From assembly GCA_051747425.1 (NCBI GenBank), contig JBNJGD010000002.1:186001-250000 (forward strand): a stretch of DNA of 64,000 nt, written 5' to 3'. The notes beneath the pieces are model-generated. The model did no database searches, was not told where the DNA came from, and worked only from the letters and a program-made list of their open reading frames with translations. The translations under genes and the position numbers were made by a program. Of the stretch, positions 33,233-43,400 are shown piece after piece. How positions within the stretch are numbered: position 1 is the stretch's first letter; every line of letters starts with the position of its first letter. The DNA comes from HTCC5015 sp051747425. GTDB lineage: Bacteria > Pseudomonadota > Gammaproteobacteria > HTCC5015.

Positions 33233-35866
33233 ATGCGCAGCGAGCAACCGCAAGCCGTCCATCTTGAGCAGTATCGGCCGCCGCAGTTTGCCGTCGACCG
33301 TCTGCACCTGACTTTTGAGCTCGACAGCGAGGCCACCCTGGTCACCGCACGAAGCCACTGGCGGCGACTGGAGCCCGATGCGCCCCTGGCCCTCAATGGC
33401 GAGCACCTGGAGCTGGTCTCGGTAGCGATCGACGGGGTGGCACTGGCCGAGGGCGACTACCAGCTCGACGACCGGTTGCTGACGCTGCACCCCGCATCCG
33501 ACGAGTTTGATTTGACCGTCGTCACTCGCCTCAACCCGGCCGACAATACTGCGCTGGAGGGGCTCTACCAGTCCAGCGGCAACTTCTGCACTCAGTGCGA
33601 GGCCGAGGGCTTTCGCCGCATCACCTACTACCTCGACCGCCCCGATGTACTGACCACCTTTACCACTCGCATCGAGGCCGACCGGTCGCAGTGCCCGGTG
33701 CTCCTCTCCAACGGCAACCCGGTGGAACAGGGTGAGCTCGAGAACGGCCGCCACTACGCCGAGTGGCACGACCCGCACCCCAAACCCAGCTACCTCTTTG
33801 CCCTGGTCGCCGGGCAGCTCAGTGCCATCACCGACCACTTCACCACCGACGACGGCCGCGAGGTCGAACTGCGCGTGTATGTCGAGGAGCACAACCTGGA
33901 CAAGTGCGACCACGCCATGGCCTCACTGAAAAAGGCCATGCTCTGGGACGAGGAGCGCTTCGGCCTGACCTACGATCTGGACATCTACATGATCGTGGCG
34001 GTGGACGACTTCAACATGGGCGCCATGGAGAACAAGGGACTCAACCTGTTCAACTCCAAGTTTGTGCTCGCCCGCCCCGATACCGCCACCGACACCGACT
34101 ACCTCAATATCGAGTCGGTGATCGGCCACGAGTACTTCCACAACTGGACCGGCAACCGCGTGACCTGCCGCGACTGGTTCCAGCTCAGCCTCAAGGAGGG
34201 CCTGACGGTCTTCCGCGATCAGGAGTTCAGCGCCGATGCCGGTGCCCGCGCCATCAAACGAATTGACGATGTGCGCATGCTGCGCACTGCCCAGTTCGCC
34301 GAGGACGCCGGCCCCATGGCCCACCCGGTGCGACCCGACCACTACATCGAAATCAACAACTTCTACACCCTGACCATCTACGAGAAGGGCGCCGAGGTGA
34401 TTCGCATGCAGCACACCCTGCTCGGCGAAGACGGCTTCCAGAAGGGGCTCAAGCTGTACTTTGAGCGACACGACGGCCAGGCCGTCACCTGCGAGGACTT
34501 TCTCGCCGCCATGGCCGACGCCAACGCTCGCAAGCTCGACCAGTTCCACCGCTGGTACACCCAGGCCGGCACGCCGGTACTGGAGGTGCGCGACCACTAC
34601 GACCCGGAAGCCCGCCAGTATCGCCTGGACATTCGCCAGTACACCCCCGACACCCCCGGCCAGACTGACAAGCTACCGCTGCACATCCCCCTTGCCCTGG
34701 CCCTGCTCGATGGCGAGGGCCGGCTCCTGCCCCTCAACGACCGTGGCGACAGCAGCGGCGTATTCGATATCACCGAGTCCGAGCAATCGCTCACCTTTGA
34801 TCAAGTCAACGAGCGGCCCACCCCCTCCCTGCTGCGCGGCTTTTCGGCACCGGTCAAACTCGACTATCCCTACAGCCGCGATCAGCTGGCCTTCCTGGCC
34901 GCCCACGATGACGACGCCTTTAACCGCTGGGAGGCCAGCCAGCGCCTGCAACTCGACATCGTCCACGCCCTGCTGGAAGACCACGCCGCCGGACGCGAAC
35001 TGACACTGCCCGCGCAACTGGTCGAGGTCTTTGACCAGACGCTCTACGAGGGCGGTGACGACAAGTCACTGATTGCCGCAGCGCTGACCCTGCCCTCAGA
35101 GCGCTACATCGCCGAAACCGTCGATGTGGTCGACCCCGAAGCCATCCACACCGTGCGCGAGTTTGTCGCCGCTGAGCTGGCGAGAAGCCTGCGCAAGGCC
35201 TGGCTGGAGCACTACCACGAAAACAACGCCCAGGATCGCTACCGCATCGATCCCGACGACATCGCCGAGCGGCGATTGAAAAATCTCTGCCTGAGCTACC
35301 TGATGCGCCTGTCGCGCAACGACAGCTTCGAACTGTGTCTGTCGCAAGCCCAGGACAGTGACAACATGACCGACCGGCTGGCCGCGCTTGCTCTGCTCTG
35401 TGAAGAGCCTGGGGCCGTCCGCGACGAAGTGCTCGCCGGGTTTTACCGCCAGTTCGAGGACGATCCACAGGTCCTCGACAAGTGGTTTGCCTTGCAAGCC
35501 GCCAGCAGTGCCGAAGACACGCCACAGCGCGTGCGCGAACTCATGCAACACGATAAATTCACCCTGCGTACACCCAACCGTCTGCGAGCCCTGATCGGCA
35601 CTTTCTACATGGCCAACCCCCTGCACTTTCACCAGCCCGATGGAGCCAATTACCAGCTCCTCGCCGATGTGGTGCTGGAACTCGATCGGATTAATCCGCA
35701 AGTCGCGGCGCGAATGGTATCGGCCTTTAACGGCTATGCCAGACTGGAGAGCGGCCGACGACAGGCCATGTACCAGCAAATCAAGCGCATTCACGCCCAT
35801 GACGAATTGAGCAGCGATGTGTACGAAGTGGTCGATCTCGCCCTGAAGGCCGACCAGGCGCATTGA
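33233..35866 (+). CDS. pepN: Aminopeptidase N (M1 metallopeptidase)
   Basis: An 877-residue zinc aminopeptidase that removes N-terminal residues from peptides. The substrate-anchoring GAMEN motif is near residue 262. The zinc site HEYFHNW is near 298, with the third ligand Glu in the downstream LKEGLTVFRDQEF. It has the length and four-domain layout of E. coli PepN. There is no signal peptide, so it is cytosolic. GAGAG lies four bases before the ATG. It is divergent from the Kef-type gene. Confidence 0.97.
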   Translation: MRSEQPQAVHLEQYRPPQFAVDRLHLTFELDSEATLVTARSHWRRLEPDAPLALNGEHLELVSVAIDGVALAEGDYQLDDRLLTLHPASDEFDLTVVTRLNPADNTALEGLYQSSGNFCTQCEAEGFRRITYYLDRPDVLTTFTTRIEADRSQCPVLLSNGNPVEQGELENGRHYAEWHDPHPKPSYLFALVAGQLSAITDHFTTDDGREVELRVYVEEHNLDKCDHAMASLKKAMLWDEERFGLTYDLDIYMIVAVDDFNMGAMENKGLNLFNSKFVLARPDTATDTDYLNIESVIGHEYFHNWTGNRVTCRDWFQLSLKEGLTVFRDQEFSADAGARAIKRIDDVRMLRTAQFAEDAGPMAHPVRPDHYIEINNFYTLTIYEKGAEVIRMQHTLLGEDGFQKGLKLYFERHDGQAVTCEDFLAAMADANARKLDQFHRWYTQAGTPVLEVRDHYDPEARQYRLDIRQYTPDTPGQTDKLPLHIPLALALLDGEGRLLPLNDRGDSSGVFDITESEQSLTFDQVNERPTPSLLRGFSAPVKLDYPYSRDQLAFLAAHDDDAFNRWEASQRLQLDIVHALLEDHAAGRELTLPAQLVEVFDQTLYEGGDDKSLIAAALTLPSERYIAETVDVVDPEAIHTVREFVAAELARSLRKAWLEHYHENNAQDRYRIDPDDIAERRLKNLCLSYLMRLSRNDSFELCLSQAQDSDNMTDRLAALALLCEEPGAVRDEVLAGFYRQFEDDPQVLDKWFALQAASSAEDTPQRVRELMQHDKFTLRTPNRLRALIGTFYMANPLHFHQPDGANYQLLADVVLELDRINPQVAARMVSAFNGYARLESGRRQAMYQQIKRIHAHDELSSDVYEVVDLALKADQAH

Positions 35867-35897
35867 ATGACATTGACTGAAAATCAGAGGAGCTGAA

Positions 35898-36209
35898 ATG
35901 TTTGGTTTTAAAAAGAAAATCGACGCATTAACCGGAGAAGACCTCACCCGGGCCCAGGAGAGCACGCGCGACCTGGTGCTTTACCAGTTCCCCGCCTGCC
36001 CTTTCTGCCAGCGCGTACAGCATCATCTCAACGAGCGGGGACTGAAAATTGAAACCCGCAACACCCAAACCGACCCAGGATCCCGGGAACAACTGCTGGC
36101 TGGCGGCGGTCGAACCACCGTTCCCTGCCTCTATATTGGCAACGAATCCCGTTGGCTATACGAGTCCAGCGATATTGTCGATTTTATCGACCAACGCATT
36201 GGCAAGTGA
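35898..36209 (+). CDS. Glutaredoxin-like thiol oxidoreductase
   Basis: A 103-residue protein with a glutaredoxin fold. The active site CPFC in FPACPFCQRVQ is followed by the cis-Pro segment TTVPCLYIG and the glutathione-binding end YESSDIVDFID. It should reduce disulfides or mixed glutathione disulfides. Short charged residues precede the domain with no signal peptide. A strong AGAGGAG site lies before the start. It sits 31 bases after pepN on the same strand and may be cotranscribed. Confidence 0.92.
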   Translation: MFGFKKKIDALTGEDLTRAQESTRDLVLYQFPACPFCQRVQHHLNERGLKIETRNTQTDPGSREQLLAGGGRTTVPCLYIGNESRWLYESSDIVDFIDQRIGK

Positions 36210-36302
36210 GCAGCTATCACAAACCAGAATGGTAAAAAACCGCGGCCATGGTCTACAATTCGTAGTATTCACGGACGCAATGCGCATCAGGGCTAGACAA
36301 TA

Positions 36303-37466
36303 ATGAGTGACAAGATACTGCCTCGTATTCCACTTGAGGTGTTCAAGAAGATGGTCCACACCATCTCACTCGACGATCTGCGCCAATTGCCGCCGGCCAA
36401 ATTGCCCCGGGAAATACCCCAGGACATTTTGCGCGGCATTGAGGGAGAGCGGCGCGAAATTCTCGACGAGCTATTATTTGAAGCCAACTCCCACCATGTC
36501 TCCGAGCGCCTGGCGCTCGAGCAGGTCTTTGGCTCGGAACTGATACCGGCCCTTGACCGCGTCAAGACACAGGCCGATGGCATTGTCAGCCCCGCTTTTG
36601 TCGCCGAAGTAGAGCGGCTGGAAACCCTAGTTGAAGATCAGGTCAACCGACCCAACAACAAGACCGAGGATCTCATCCAGGCCCATATTGCCGAGATGCG
36701 TCCCTCCATCGTCGACGCCAACAGTGAACGACAGAAGCTCAATGAGCACTGCGAAATGCTACGCAAGGGTTTCCACCTGTCCGGCCAATACCAGCCCGAC
36801 TTCAAGGAGGCCATTGCCGCTATCCGTGAACAGTTGCATGTTCTCGACCACTGGCTGAGCCGCTTTAATCAGGCCCGCCTGCGTATTGTTTCCCGAGAAA
36901 TCGATCACAAAACCCGGGAAGTGGTGGAAAAGTCCCGTCGGCTCAACGATATTTATTTTGAGATCGAGGAGATCAACAAGCGCATCAAGACCTCATCCGA
37001 AGCCATGGGATTGCATGGTGACAAAATCAACCAGAACCACTTTATTCAGGAGCTGCGCAACGAACTGCAGCTAATGGACAGCCTCAAACCCCAGTACGAC
37101 ATCATTATTCCCGAGGAAGACCTCACCCAGTGGATGGATGTGGTGATTGACGCCTATGTCACCGATCTCGGCGATGAGACCCTGGAGAAGGCCATGAAAG
37201 CGGCGCAGGAATCCCTGTTCACGCTGCTAAAGCGTTACTGCGAGGCACAGAACGATGCCGCTCAGCAGGTGGCCACGCGCGAATTCACCACGCTGGATCG
37301 CGATGCCAATATGCGCTACATGCTGGAAACCGAGCGCTTTGTGCTGAAATACTTCAAACACAAGGAAGTCGATATCAAGGGCTGGGGTGTCGATCAGGAC
37401 ACACTGGCCAGGCTGGAAAAATTCGAGGCCATGGTCCTCGATGTCATCCGTGAGAACACCGCTTAA
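36303..37466 (+). CDS. Coiled-coil protein of unknown function, paralogue A
   Basis: A 387-residue cytosolic protein with no family I recognise. It begins with IPLEVFKKMVHTISLDDLRQ and LPREIPQDIL, has long charged heptad-rich helices (about residues 95-275), and ends with LFTLLKRYCEAQNDAAQQVA. The same start and end patterns recur in the next gene, so the two are paralogues. A tail segment FVLKYFKHK is also shared. They may form a hetero-oligomer. The neighbours zapE, glutaredoxin and pepN give no clear lead. Confidence 0.8.
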   Translation: MSDKILPRIPLEVFKKMVHTISLDDLRQLPPAKLPREIPQDILRGIEGERREILDELLFEANSHHVSERLALEQVFGSELIPALDRVKTQADGIVSPAFVAEVERLETLVEDQVNRPNNKTEDLIQAHIAEMRPSIVDANSERQKLNEHCEMLRKGFHLSGQYQPDFKEAIAAIREQLHVLDHWLSRFNQARLRIVSREIDHKTREVVEKSRRLNDIYFEIEEINKRIKTSSEAMGLHGDKINQNHFIQELRNELQLMDSLKPQYDIIIPEEDLTQWMDVVIDAYVTDLGDETLEKAMKAAQESLFTLLKRYCEAQNDAAQQVATREFTTLDRDANMRYMLETERFVLKYFKHKEVDIKGWGVDQDTLARLEKFEAMVLDVIRENTA

Positions 37467-37633
37467 CCCGAATACGCCACCTTTGGTCCACTTCCTACGA
37501 CAAGACCGCATTTTTGGCCCATTTCTTGTAGCTTTTCAGCTATACCAAGTAATGAGGCGTGATAATGCGGCTTTCCAACTCAACGACTGACGAGTTTGTC
37601 ACACCTTGTCGACTTTTTGACAGGAGTTTTGCA

Positions 37634-38824
37634 ATGGGACATACACAGCACCCGGATCGAGCAAAAATGTCACCGTCCTTATTTATCAAGATGGTCGACA
37701 CCATGGATGCCCAACAGGTTACTGAACTACCCGAGAGTCAGTTGCCCGACGACATTCCCGAAACCTGGCTGGAAAATTTGCCCGCTGAAAAGCGCGCAGC
37801 CGTTGAAAGTCGCCTGTTTGAATCCGCCTCCACGCGGGTTCGCCAGCGTATCTCTTTCGCCCAGCGCTACACCGAGGAAGCCGCCACAGCCATCGCCATT
37901 GCTGTAGAAGGTTCCAGCAAGACCTATACTAAACAATTTGATGAGCGCCTACAGTCACTGCAAATCTCCTACGATCACTGGAAAATGCACGGCGACAGTA
38001 AAACCCGTGACCAGCTCAAGCAGAGCATCAAACAGATGGACATCATTGGCGCCGATCTGCGCTCGGAGTCCCGTTCATTGGTCGATGGTATCGCCGCTCT
38101 TGAAGCCTGCAAGCCGGAAAACTCCAAAGATGCCCGCACTTTCAGCGAGGCCAAAAAACAGCTTCGTAAGCAAATTAAGCTGATCGACACCCTCCTTAGC
38201 GATTACTACATCATCCGCCTAATGGTGCAGGGACTTGAAATTCAGCGAGCTGAGGACAGTGCCGAGGAGACGCAAAAGAAGATTGAGGAACTTGAGCGTC
38301 AGGCACGCTCCGCCAAGCGAAAAATTCATCAACACAAGCTCAGTAAGCGTCTCTCAGACCAGGATGCCAAGATGGACCCGGTCATCATTGCCTACCAAAA
38401 TGAAATTGACAAACTGCGCGAGGAAGAGAATAAGCTGGAGCATCTGATCAGCGAAACCAACCTGATCCACTGGCTGGACCTGGTGGTCGACGCTGTCATT
38501 AGCAACCCCGGCAAAGTTCAGCAAAGCGAGGCTTACAAGAAGGCTCAGATGTCCTTGTTCCAACTGCTGGTGCGCTACTGCCGCAGTCAGGAACAGGCCG
38601 CTCAGGATGTGGCGGATTCACCCTTTGCCCAGGTCGACCCGGAGCGGACTATCCAGTTCATGTTCAAATCCGAGGCCTTTATCCTCAACTACTTTGCCAA
38701 AAAGCGCGACGATCTGGGCCAGTGGCTGGGCGATGCGGCATCGGGTAAGTTGAACCATCTCGACAAAATTGAAGCCAACCTGCTCAATGTGCTGAGAAAG
38801 AATCTGGCCAAATCCGCGGACTAG
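37634..38824 (+). CDS. Coiled-coil protein of unknown function, paralogue B
   Basis: A 396-residue protein that mirrors paralogue A: SPSLFIKMVDTMDAQQVTEL with LPDDIPETWL at the start, long coiled coils (about 85-290), then LFQLLVRYCRSQEQAAQDVA and AFILNYFAKK at the end. I start at 37634 because CAGGAG lies eight bases upstream; an in-frame Met at 37559 lacks a site. A 167-base gap separates it from paralogue A, so it may have its own promoter. The paralogous layout suggests an ancient duplication and joint function. The function is unknown. Confidence 0.8.
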   Translation: MGHTQHPDRAKMSPSLFIKMVDTMDAQQVTELPESQLPDDIPETWLENLPAEKRAAVESRLFESASTRVRQRISFAQRYTEEAATAIAIAVEGSSKTYTKQFDERLQSLQISYDHWKMHGDSKTRDQLKQSIKQMDIIGADLRSESRSLVDGIAALEACKPENSKDARTFSEAKKQLRKQIKLIDTLLSDYYIIRLMVQGLEIQRAEDSAEETQKKIEELERQARSAKRKIHQHKLSKRLSDQDAKMDPVIIAYQNEIDKLREEENKLEHLISETNLIHWLDLVVDAVISNPGKVQQSEAYKKAQMSLFQLLVRYCRSQEQAAQDVADSPFAQVDPERTIQFMFKSEAFILNYFAKKRDDLGQWLGDAASGKLNHLDKIEANLLNVLRKNLAKSAD

Positions 38825-38860
38825 TCATCTGCCACTTCTGCACGACCTCACTGCGGGCTG

Positions 38861-38866
38861 TATAAT
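38861..38866 (+). promoter_or_regulatory. -10 element upstream of zapE
   Basis: Perfect TATAAT preceded by CTG, 18 bases before the zapE start codon, so the transcript would have a very short leader. The -35 region is weak. Confidence 0.5.
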
Positions 38867-38884
38867 GCCCTCAGCGAGGTCTCC

Positions 38885-39976
38885 ATGAAACCATCCCAAC
38901 TTTACCGGAAAAAGAAAGTCGAACTCGGTCTGGAGGATGACCCCGGACAGACTCGGCTGATTGAGCAGTACGATCAGATTCAGGCCGCGCTGGCCTACGA
39001 GCGCGACAACCCCATGAAGCGCAGGATTGGCCGACGCAGCAAACACCTCCGTTACGACATCAAAGGGCTGTACATCTGGGGTGGTGTCGGCCGCGGCAAG
39101 ACGATGCTGATGGACATTTTTTTCGAGGCCCTGGATCGTCCCGACAAGTGGCGCATGCACTTCCACCGTTTTATGGCCTATGTGCACAATGAGTTGCGCC
39201 AGCTCGAAAACGAAAGCGACACGCTGGTGTCAGTGGCGCGCAAAATTGCCCGCCAAACACGGGTACTTTGCCTGGACGAATTCCATGTCAACGACATCGG
39301 TGATGCCATGATACTGGGTCAGTTGCTCGACGCCCTCTTTAAGCGCCGCGTCCTCCTGATCACTACCTCCAACCGCCCGCCCGACGATCTATACAAGGAC
39401 GGGTTGCAACGGGCTCGCTTCGTACCCGCCATTGAAGCGCTCAAGCAGCACTGCAAGGTTATCGAACTGGACAACCAGACGGACTATCGCCTGAAGGCGC
39501 TTCAGCTGGATGATATTTACCACTACCCGCTCGGAGAACGGGCCGATCGGGCTCTGGCGCAATCATTCCGCACTATGGTCAGTGACACGCCCTTTCAGGC
39601 GGGCTTTATCAATATCAACGGTCGGGAAATCGCTCACAAGGGCGAATCGGAGGGTGTCATCTGGTTTGAGTTTGCCGAGCTTTGCGAGTCGCCCCGCTCC
39701 CAGAACGACTATCTGGAAATTGCCGCCGAACACCACAGCGTTTTTCTCTCCAATGTTCCGCAGCTCGATGACGACAGTAACGACGCGGCTCGGCGCCTGC
39801 TCAACCTGCTCGATGTGCTGTACGATCACAGGGTAAAACTGATCTTAAGTGCAGACGCCCCGGTAGATTCACTCTACCGGGGCAATCGCCTGAACTTTGA
39901 ATTTGACCGAGCTACGAGCCGGCTTTTGGAGATGCAGTCAGAGGGGTATTTGGCCCAAGCGCACCTAGCCGCTTGA
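38885..39976 (+). CDS. zapE: ZapE/AFG1-like ATPase
   Basis: A 363-residue AAA-type ATPase with Walker A GGVGRGKTMLMD near residues 65-76 and Walker B VLCLDEFHVND near 129. ZapE is known as an FtsZ-ring-associated ATPase needed for division under stress; AFG1 homologues act in protein quality control. Length and the N-terminal extension are typical. GAGGT lies before the start. It converges on the pilus operon with only a 12-base gap and no clear terminator between them. Confidence 0.95.
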   Translation: MKPSQLYRKKKVELGLEDDPGQTRLIEQYDQIQAALAYERDNPMKRRIGRRSKHLRYDIKGLYIWGGVGRGKTMLMDIFFEALDRPDKWRMHFHRFMAYVHNELRQLENESDTLVSVARKIARQTRVLCLDEFHVNDIGDAMILGQLLDALFKRRVLLITTSNRPPDDLYKDGLQRARFVPAIEALKQHCKVIELDNQTDYRLKALQLDDIYHYPLGERADRALAQSFRTMVSDTPFQAGFININGREIAHKGESEGVIWFEFAELCESPRSQNDYLEIAAEHHSVFLSNVPQLDDDSNDAARRLLNLLDVLYDHRVKLILSADAPVDSLYRGNRLNFEFDRATSRLLEMQSEGYLAQAHLAA

Positions 39977-39988
39977 GCCTGATAACCA

Positions 39989-40429
39989 CTACCAACAGTC
40001 ATCACCCCCGCCTGTGGAGTCCTTCACGCCGGTTGAGCGATATATCAGGGTCGCACAGTCGTTATCTTCAGCCTGAGCACCAATCGCGGTTGCCGTTAAC
40101 TCTACACACTCCTCGAGTGGCTGGCCGTCACACTGCCCGGCCGTGACACGATATCGCTCGTCATCACTGATATAAGCCCCACCGTCAACATTGAGTTGCA
40201 GGCCGGTCGTTGGAGTCCCGGCCAGGTTGGTGGTGTAGCTGTAGTTACCCGAGTTGTTGTAGTAACGCTCCTCCGCTTGCATGACGGTCAAGAGGGCCTT
40301 CTGGCCGTCGGTGCGGCCAGCCCTCAGAACCTGGTCTGTATAGACCGGATATGCAATGCCGGCGAGAATTCCGATAATAATAACTGCAATCAGTATCTCG
40401 ATTAGTGAAAATCCGCGTTGAGTATTCAT
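39989..40429 (-). CDS. pilE: Type IV pilin-like protein PilE
   Basis: A 146-residue minor pilin. A short leader ends in Gly and is followed by FSLIEILIAVIIIGILAG, the class III signal cleaved by PilD, with Glu at +5. The C-terminal part has several Cys (CDGQPLEEC, DCATLIY, DDCW) that could form the disulfide-bonded D-region. It is the last gene of the fimT-pilVWX-pilY1-pilE operon, and its ATG overlaps the pilY1 stop by one base. PilE is known to take part in priming pilus assembly. Confidence 0.9.
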   Translation of the reverse strand: MNTQRGFSLIEILIAVIIIGILAGIAYPVYTDQVLRAGRTDGQKALLTVMQAEERYYNNSGNYSYTTNLAGTPTTGLQLNVDGGAYISDDERYRVTAGQCDGQPLEECVELTATAIGAQAEDNDCATLIYRSTGVKDSTGGGDDCW

Positions 40430-43400
40430 TACTTTTTCTCATACCAGAATTGCACTCTGGCCCCGGTATTTTCACCCGAGGCCTCGTCTCCAGACTCCTC
40501 AGAGCGGCAGGCTTTGTCGAAAATACCACAGCCGTCTTCGTCTTTAATGACTTCTGTGCCGACAACCACCTGGGGAACCTGGGTAACATTTCCATCGCCA
40601 TCCACCCGACGCATGAACAGTACAGTCGGCTCAGGCGCAATACCAGGTTGTTGGAGGACCACACTGTCCAGTGAAGAGTCATTGGACGCAATACTGGTCG
40701 AGCCACTCATAACATCCCGAACATACAGGCGGTTCATGCCCGTATCAGGGCCACAACCACTGGCGCGGCCTGTCGGCGAGAATGTATTGAAAATCACCTG
40801 GCCATCAAAGGTGAGTGACGAGCCCAGTACTTTTTCACCTTCGCCTGTGAAATCCAGATACCAACCGTCGGCCTTGCTCAACTTATCCAGCTCCTCCACC
40901 TGTTCCTCATCGGAAAGGTTGGCAATATTTTTGCCAGTGGTGTTGTAGAGGTCGTCTCGGGTAATGGTTGCATAGGCAATGTCGCCATCGCTATCCGTGG
41001 GCGGCCCCATCAAGTCTTTCTGCTTGATCACAAAGAAGCTGTCCTGAATGGAAGTATTCAGGGGGTTGGGGCGACGGCCAGTGCCCATGGCCACGGCCAA
41101 GTAAGGGTCGCTACCCGCTTTCTGAACGACCGAGAGGTCGGGGCTGGTAAAGAAGCGCCGCGGCGCTCCCGCTTCAGCAAAGGCAGCTATTCGGCCACCT
41201 GTTGCTTCAAAATCACTGTCTTTGCTCTCGTTGTTGAAATCAAAGCGCCAGATGTTGCCGCCGGTATCGCCGGCAAACAGCAGATCCACATAACCGTCAC
41301 CATCCATATCGGCAAGGGTCGGGGTACCCGGCAGGCTGTAGTTCATATCCTCCAGTTTCAGATCGTGGTTATCATCGGGGCCCGCTGACCACAACAACTC
41401 TCCGGTTTTGGCGTCCACCATGAACACAGCACGGCCCATGTCGTCTTTTTGCAATGCCGTCGCTGTGTCCTGGCTGTTGTCATAGCCGCCTGTGAAGAAC
41501 AGTACCACTCGTGGTTCACCGTCTTCACCGCCCCATTTGACCAATGAGACGACTGGCTTGGCCCAGGTCTGACCCAGCTCCTCAAGCGCCGGGTCAATGT
41601 CCCAATCCGGGTAGAGAGAATCATCTCCAGAGATATGCCAAACGAGCTGCGGACTCTCCGGGACGGTCACATCCATGGCATAGTAACTGCGGCCACCCCG
41701 GCGCATACCGGCGAATATATAGGCGGACTCGCGCGTTTCAGCGCTGCCCTCGTTTTGCACGGTACCGTCACTGTTATGGAGGTTGCCATCGCGGTTCAAG
41801 TCATTGATCCATACCGCAATTTCGGCATCCATACCATAGGTCTTGGTATTCAGTACCGTGGCATTTTTGTCCTCCCGATAGACATTGAGGTTTTTCAGCA
41901 ATTCTTCCGGCATAAAGGCGAATTTTTCACGGCCGGTTTCCGCATCTACGCCGTGAATGAAGCCTTCATTGGTACCGAAAAATACCGTGGCGTCCTGCGT
42001 AGTCTCATCCTGTCGGTAGGTAATCAGGGTCGGGGAGGAGTGCAACGGATCACCAACATAGCCATAGGTGTCGCTCTTGGAACCGTCACCGTCCTCATCC
42101 TCTGTGTCAAAGCCCTGACCCCAGGCCAGAGACTGGTTTCGCGCGGCGGCACTTCCGACTTGTAACATCGGCTGAGTAATCAGGCTATTAGACGGGGACA
42201 GCAAGTGCTGATTGCCCTGAGCGAGATTGACGCCATCCGGGGGGGTATTACCGAGGTAAGTGAAAACCTGTCGCGGGGCATCCTGTCTCGATGAGGCACC
42301 GCCCTTTTCCACTTCATTGCCGTCAGTGGCATTGCTCCAGAAGCTTCGCGCATCGCCATCGAAGAAGCCCGTGGAGGCATCAATAGCCGGAGTATCGTCC
42401 CGATCAACAATGACACCGTCATCGGTAATCTTGTAGCGCTTGAGGTTACCACCCCAACGCTCAGTGTCCTTGGGCAGGAACAATGCGTAGTAGATCTCTT
42501 CCCGGTTGGTGAGTCGACCGTAGTTATTCACAGCCACACCGGGTGTGGTAAAGGTAGCGCTTTCGGATTTTACTTTGCGAATAATGTCCTTCAGCGCCTG
42601 GGTCAGCTGTACCGTGTCATTGGCGGTAAAGTACTGACCGCTGCCTCGGCTGGCCGTATCCTGCAAGAGATCCTGATCGGACTTGAAGCCCACTGTGTAG
42701 ACCTCAGATACCTGGTCCCCTTCCAGGTCACCACGCATATCGTACTCGAACATGTACTGAGCCACTTCGGGCAGACAGTGACGAACCATATCACCGCCGT
42801 CATCTTCGTAGCGACCACAGCGATTAGCACCGTTCTTGTTCAGGATCGTATTAATGACACCGTTCGGGCCATTGTCCCCATCAACGGAGGGCGCACCATC
42901 CGTCAGAAGAAGTGTGGCATTAGCTTGACACTCGTTGGCAATGGGGGACTTGTAATTGTTTCTGCTGCTGTTCGTAAACGCGTCATCGTGAGGGTCCCGC
43001 TCGTCCTCCCTGAAGTGACGCCCGTAGTAGGGCGTGTCACCACGCCAGTAACGCAGGGTCTCGTAGAGAGTCTCCTGCAACGGTGTCCCGCCACTGGTCC
43101 AGTAGTCGTCAACTTTATCCAGCAGATCATCACGGTGGTCATTCACAAAGCTCACCGGGTAGTTGACGATACCACCCTGGGCGCCGCCTGACGGATCAAA
43201 ACTCATCAAACCGAAGTTGACATTATCCATGCTGTTGATGACATCGACGAGCACATTCTGAACCGCTTCCATTCGGGTGATGGTCCGGCCCTCATTGGCA
43301 TCCTGAATGCGCTTCCAGTTGATGTAGTTACCCGTCACCACCTTGGCGTTGTAGTCGGCAAAATTCCAATTGAGCTGATCTTCGGGGTCTTCACTGCTGG

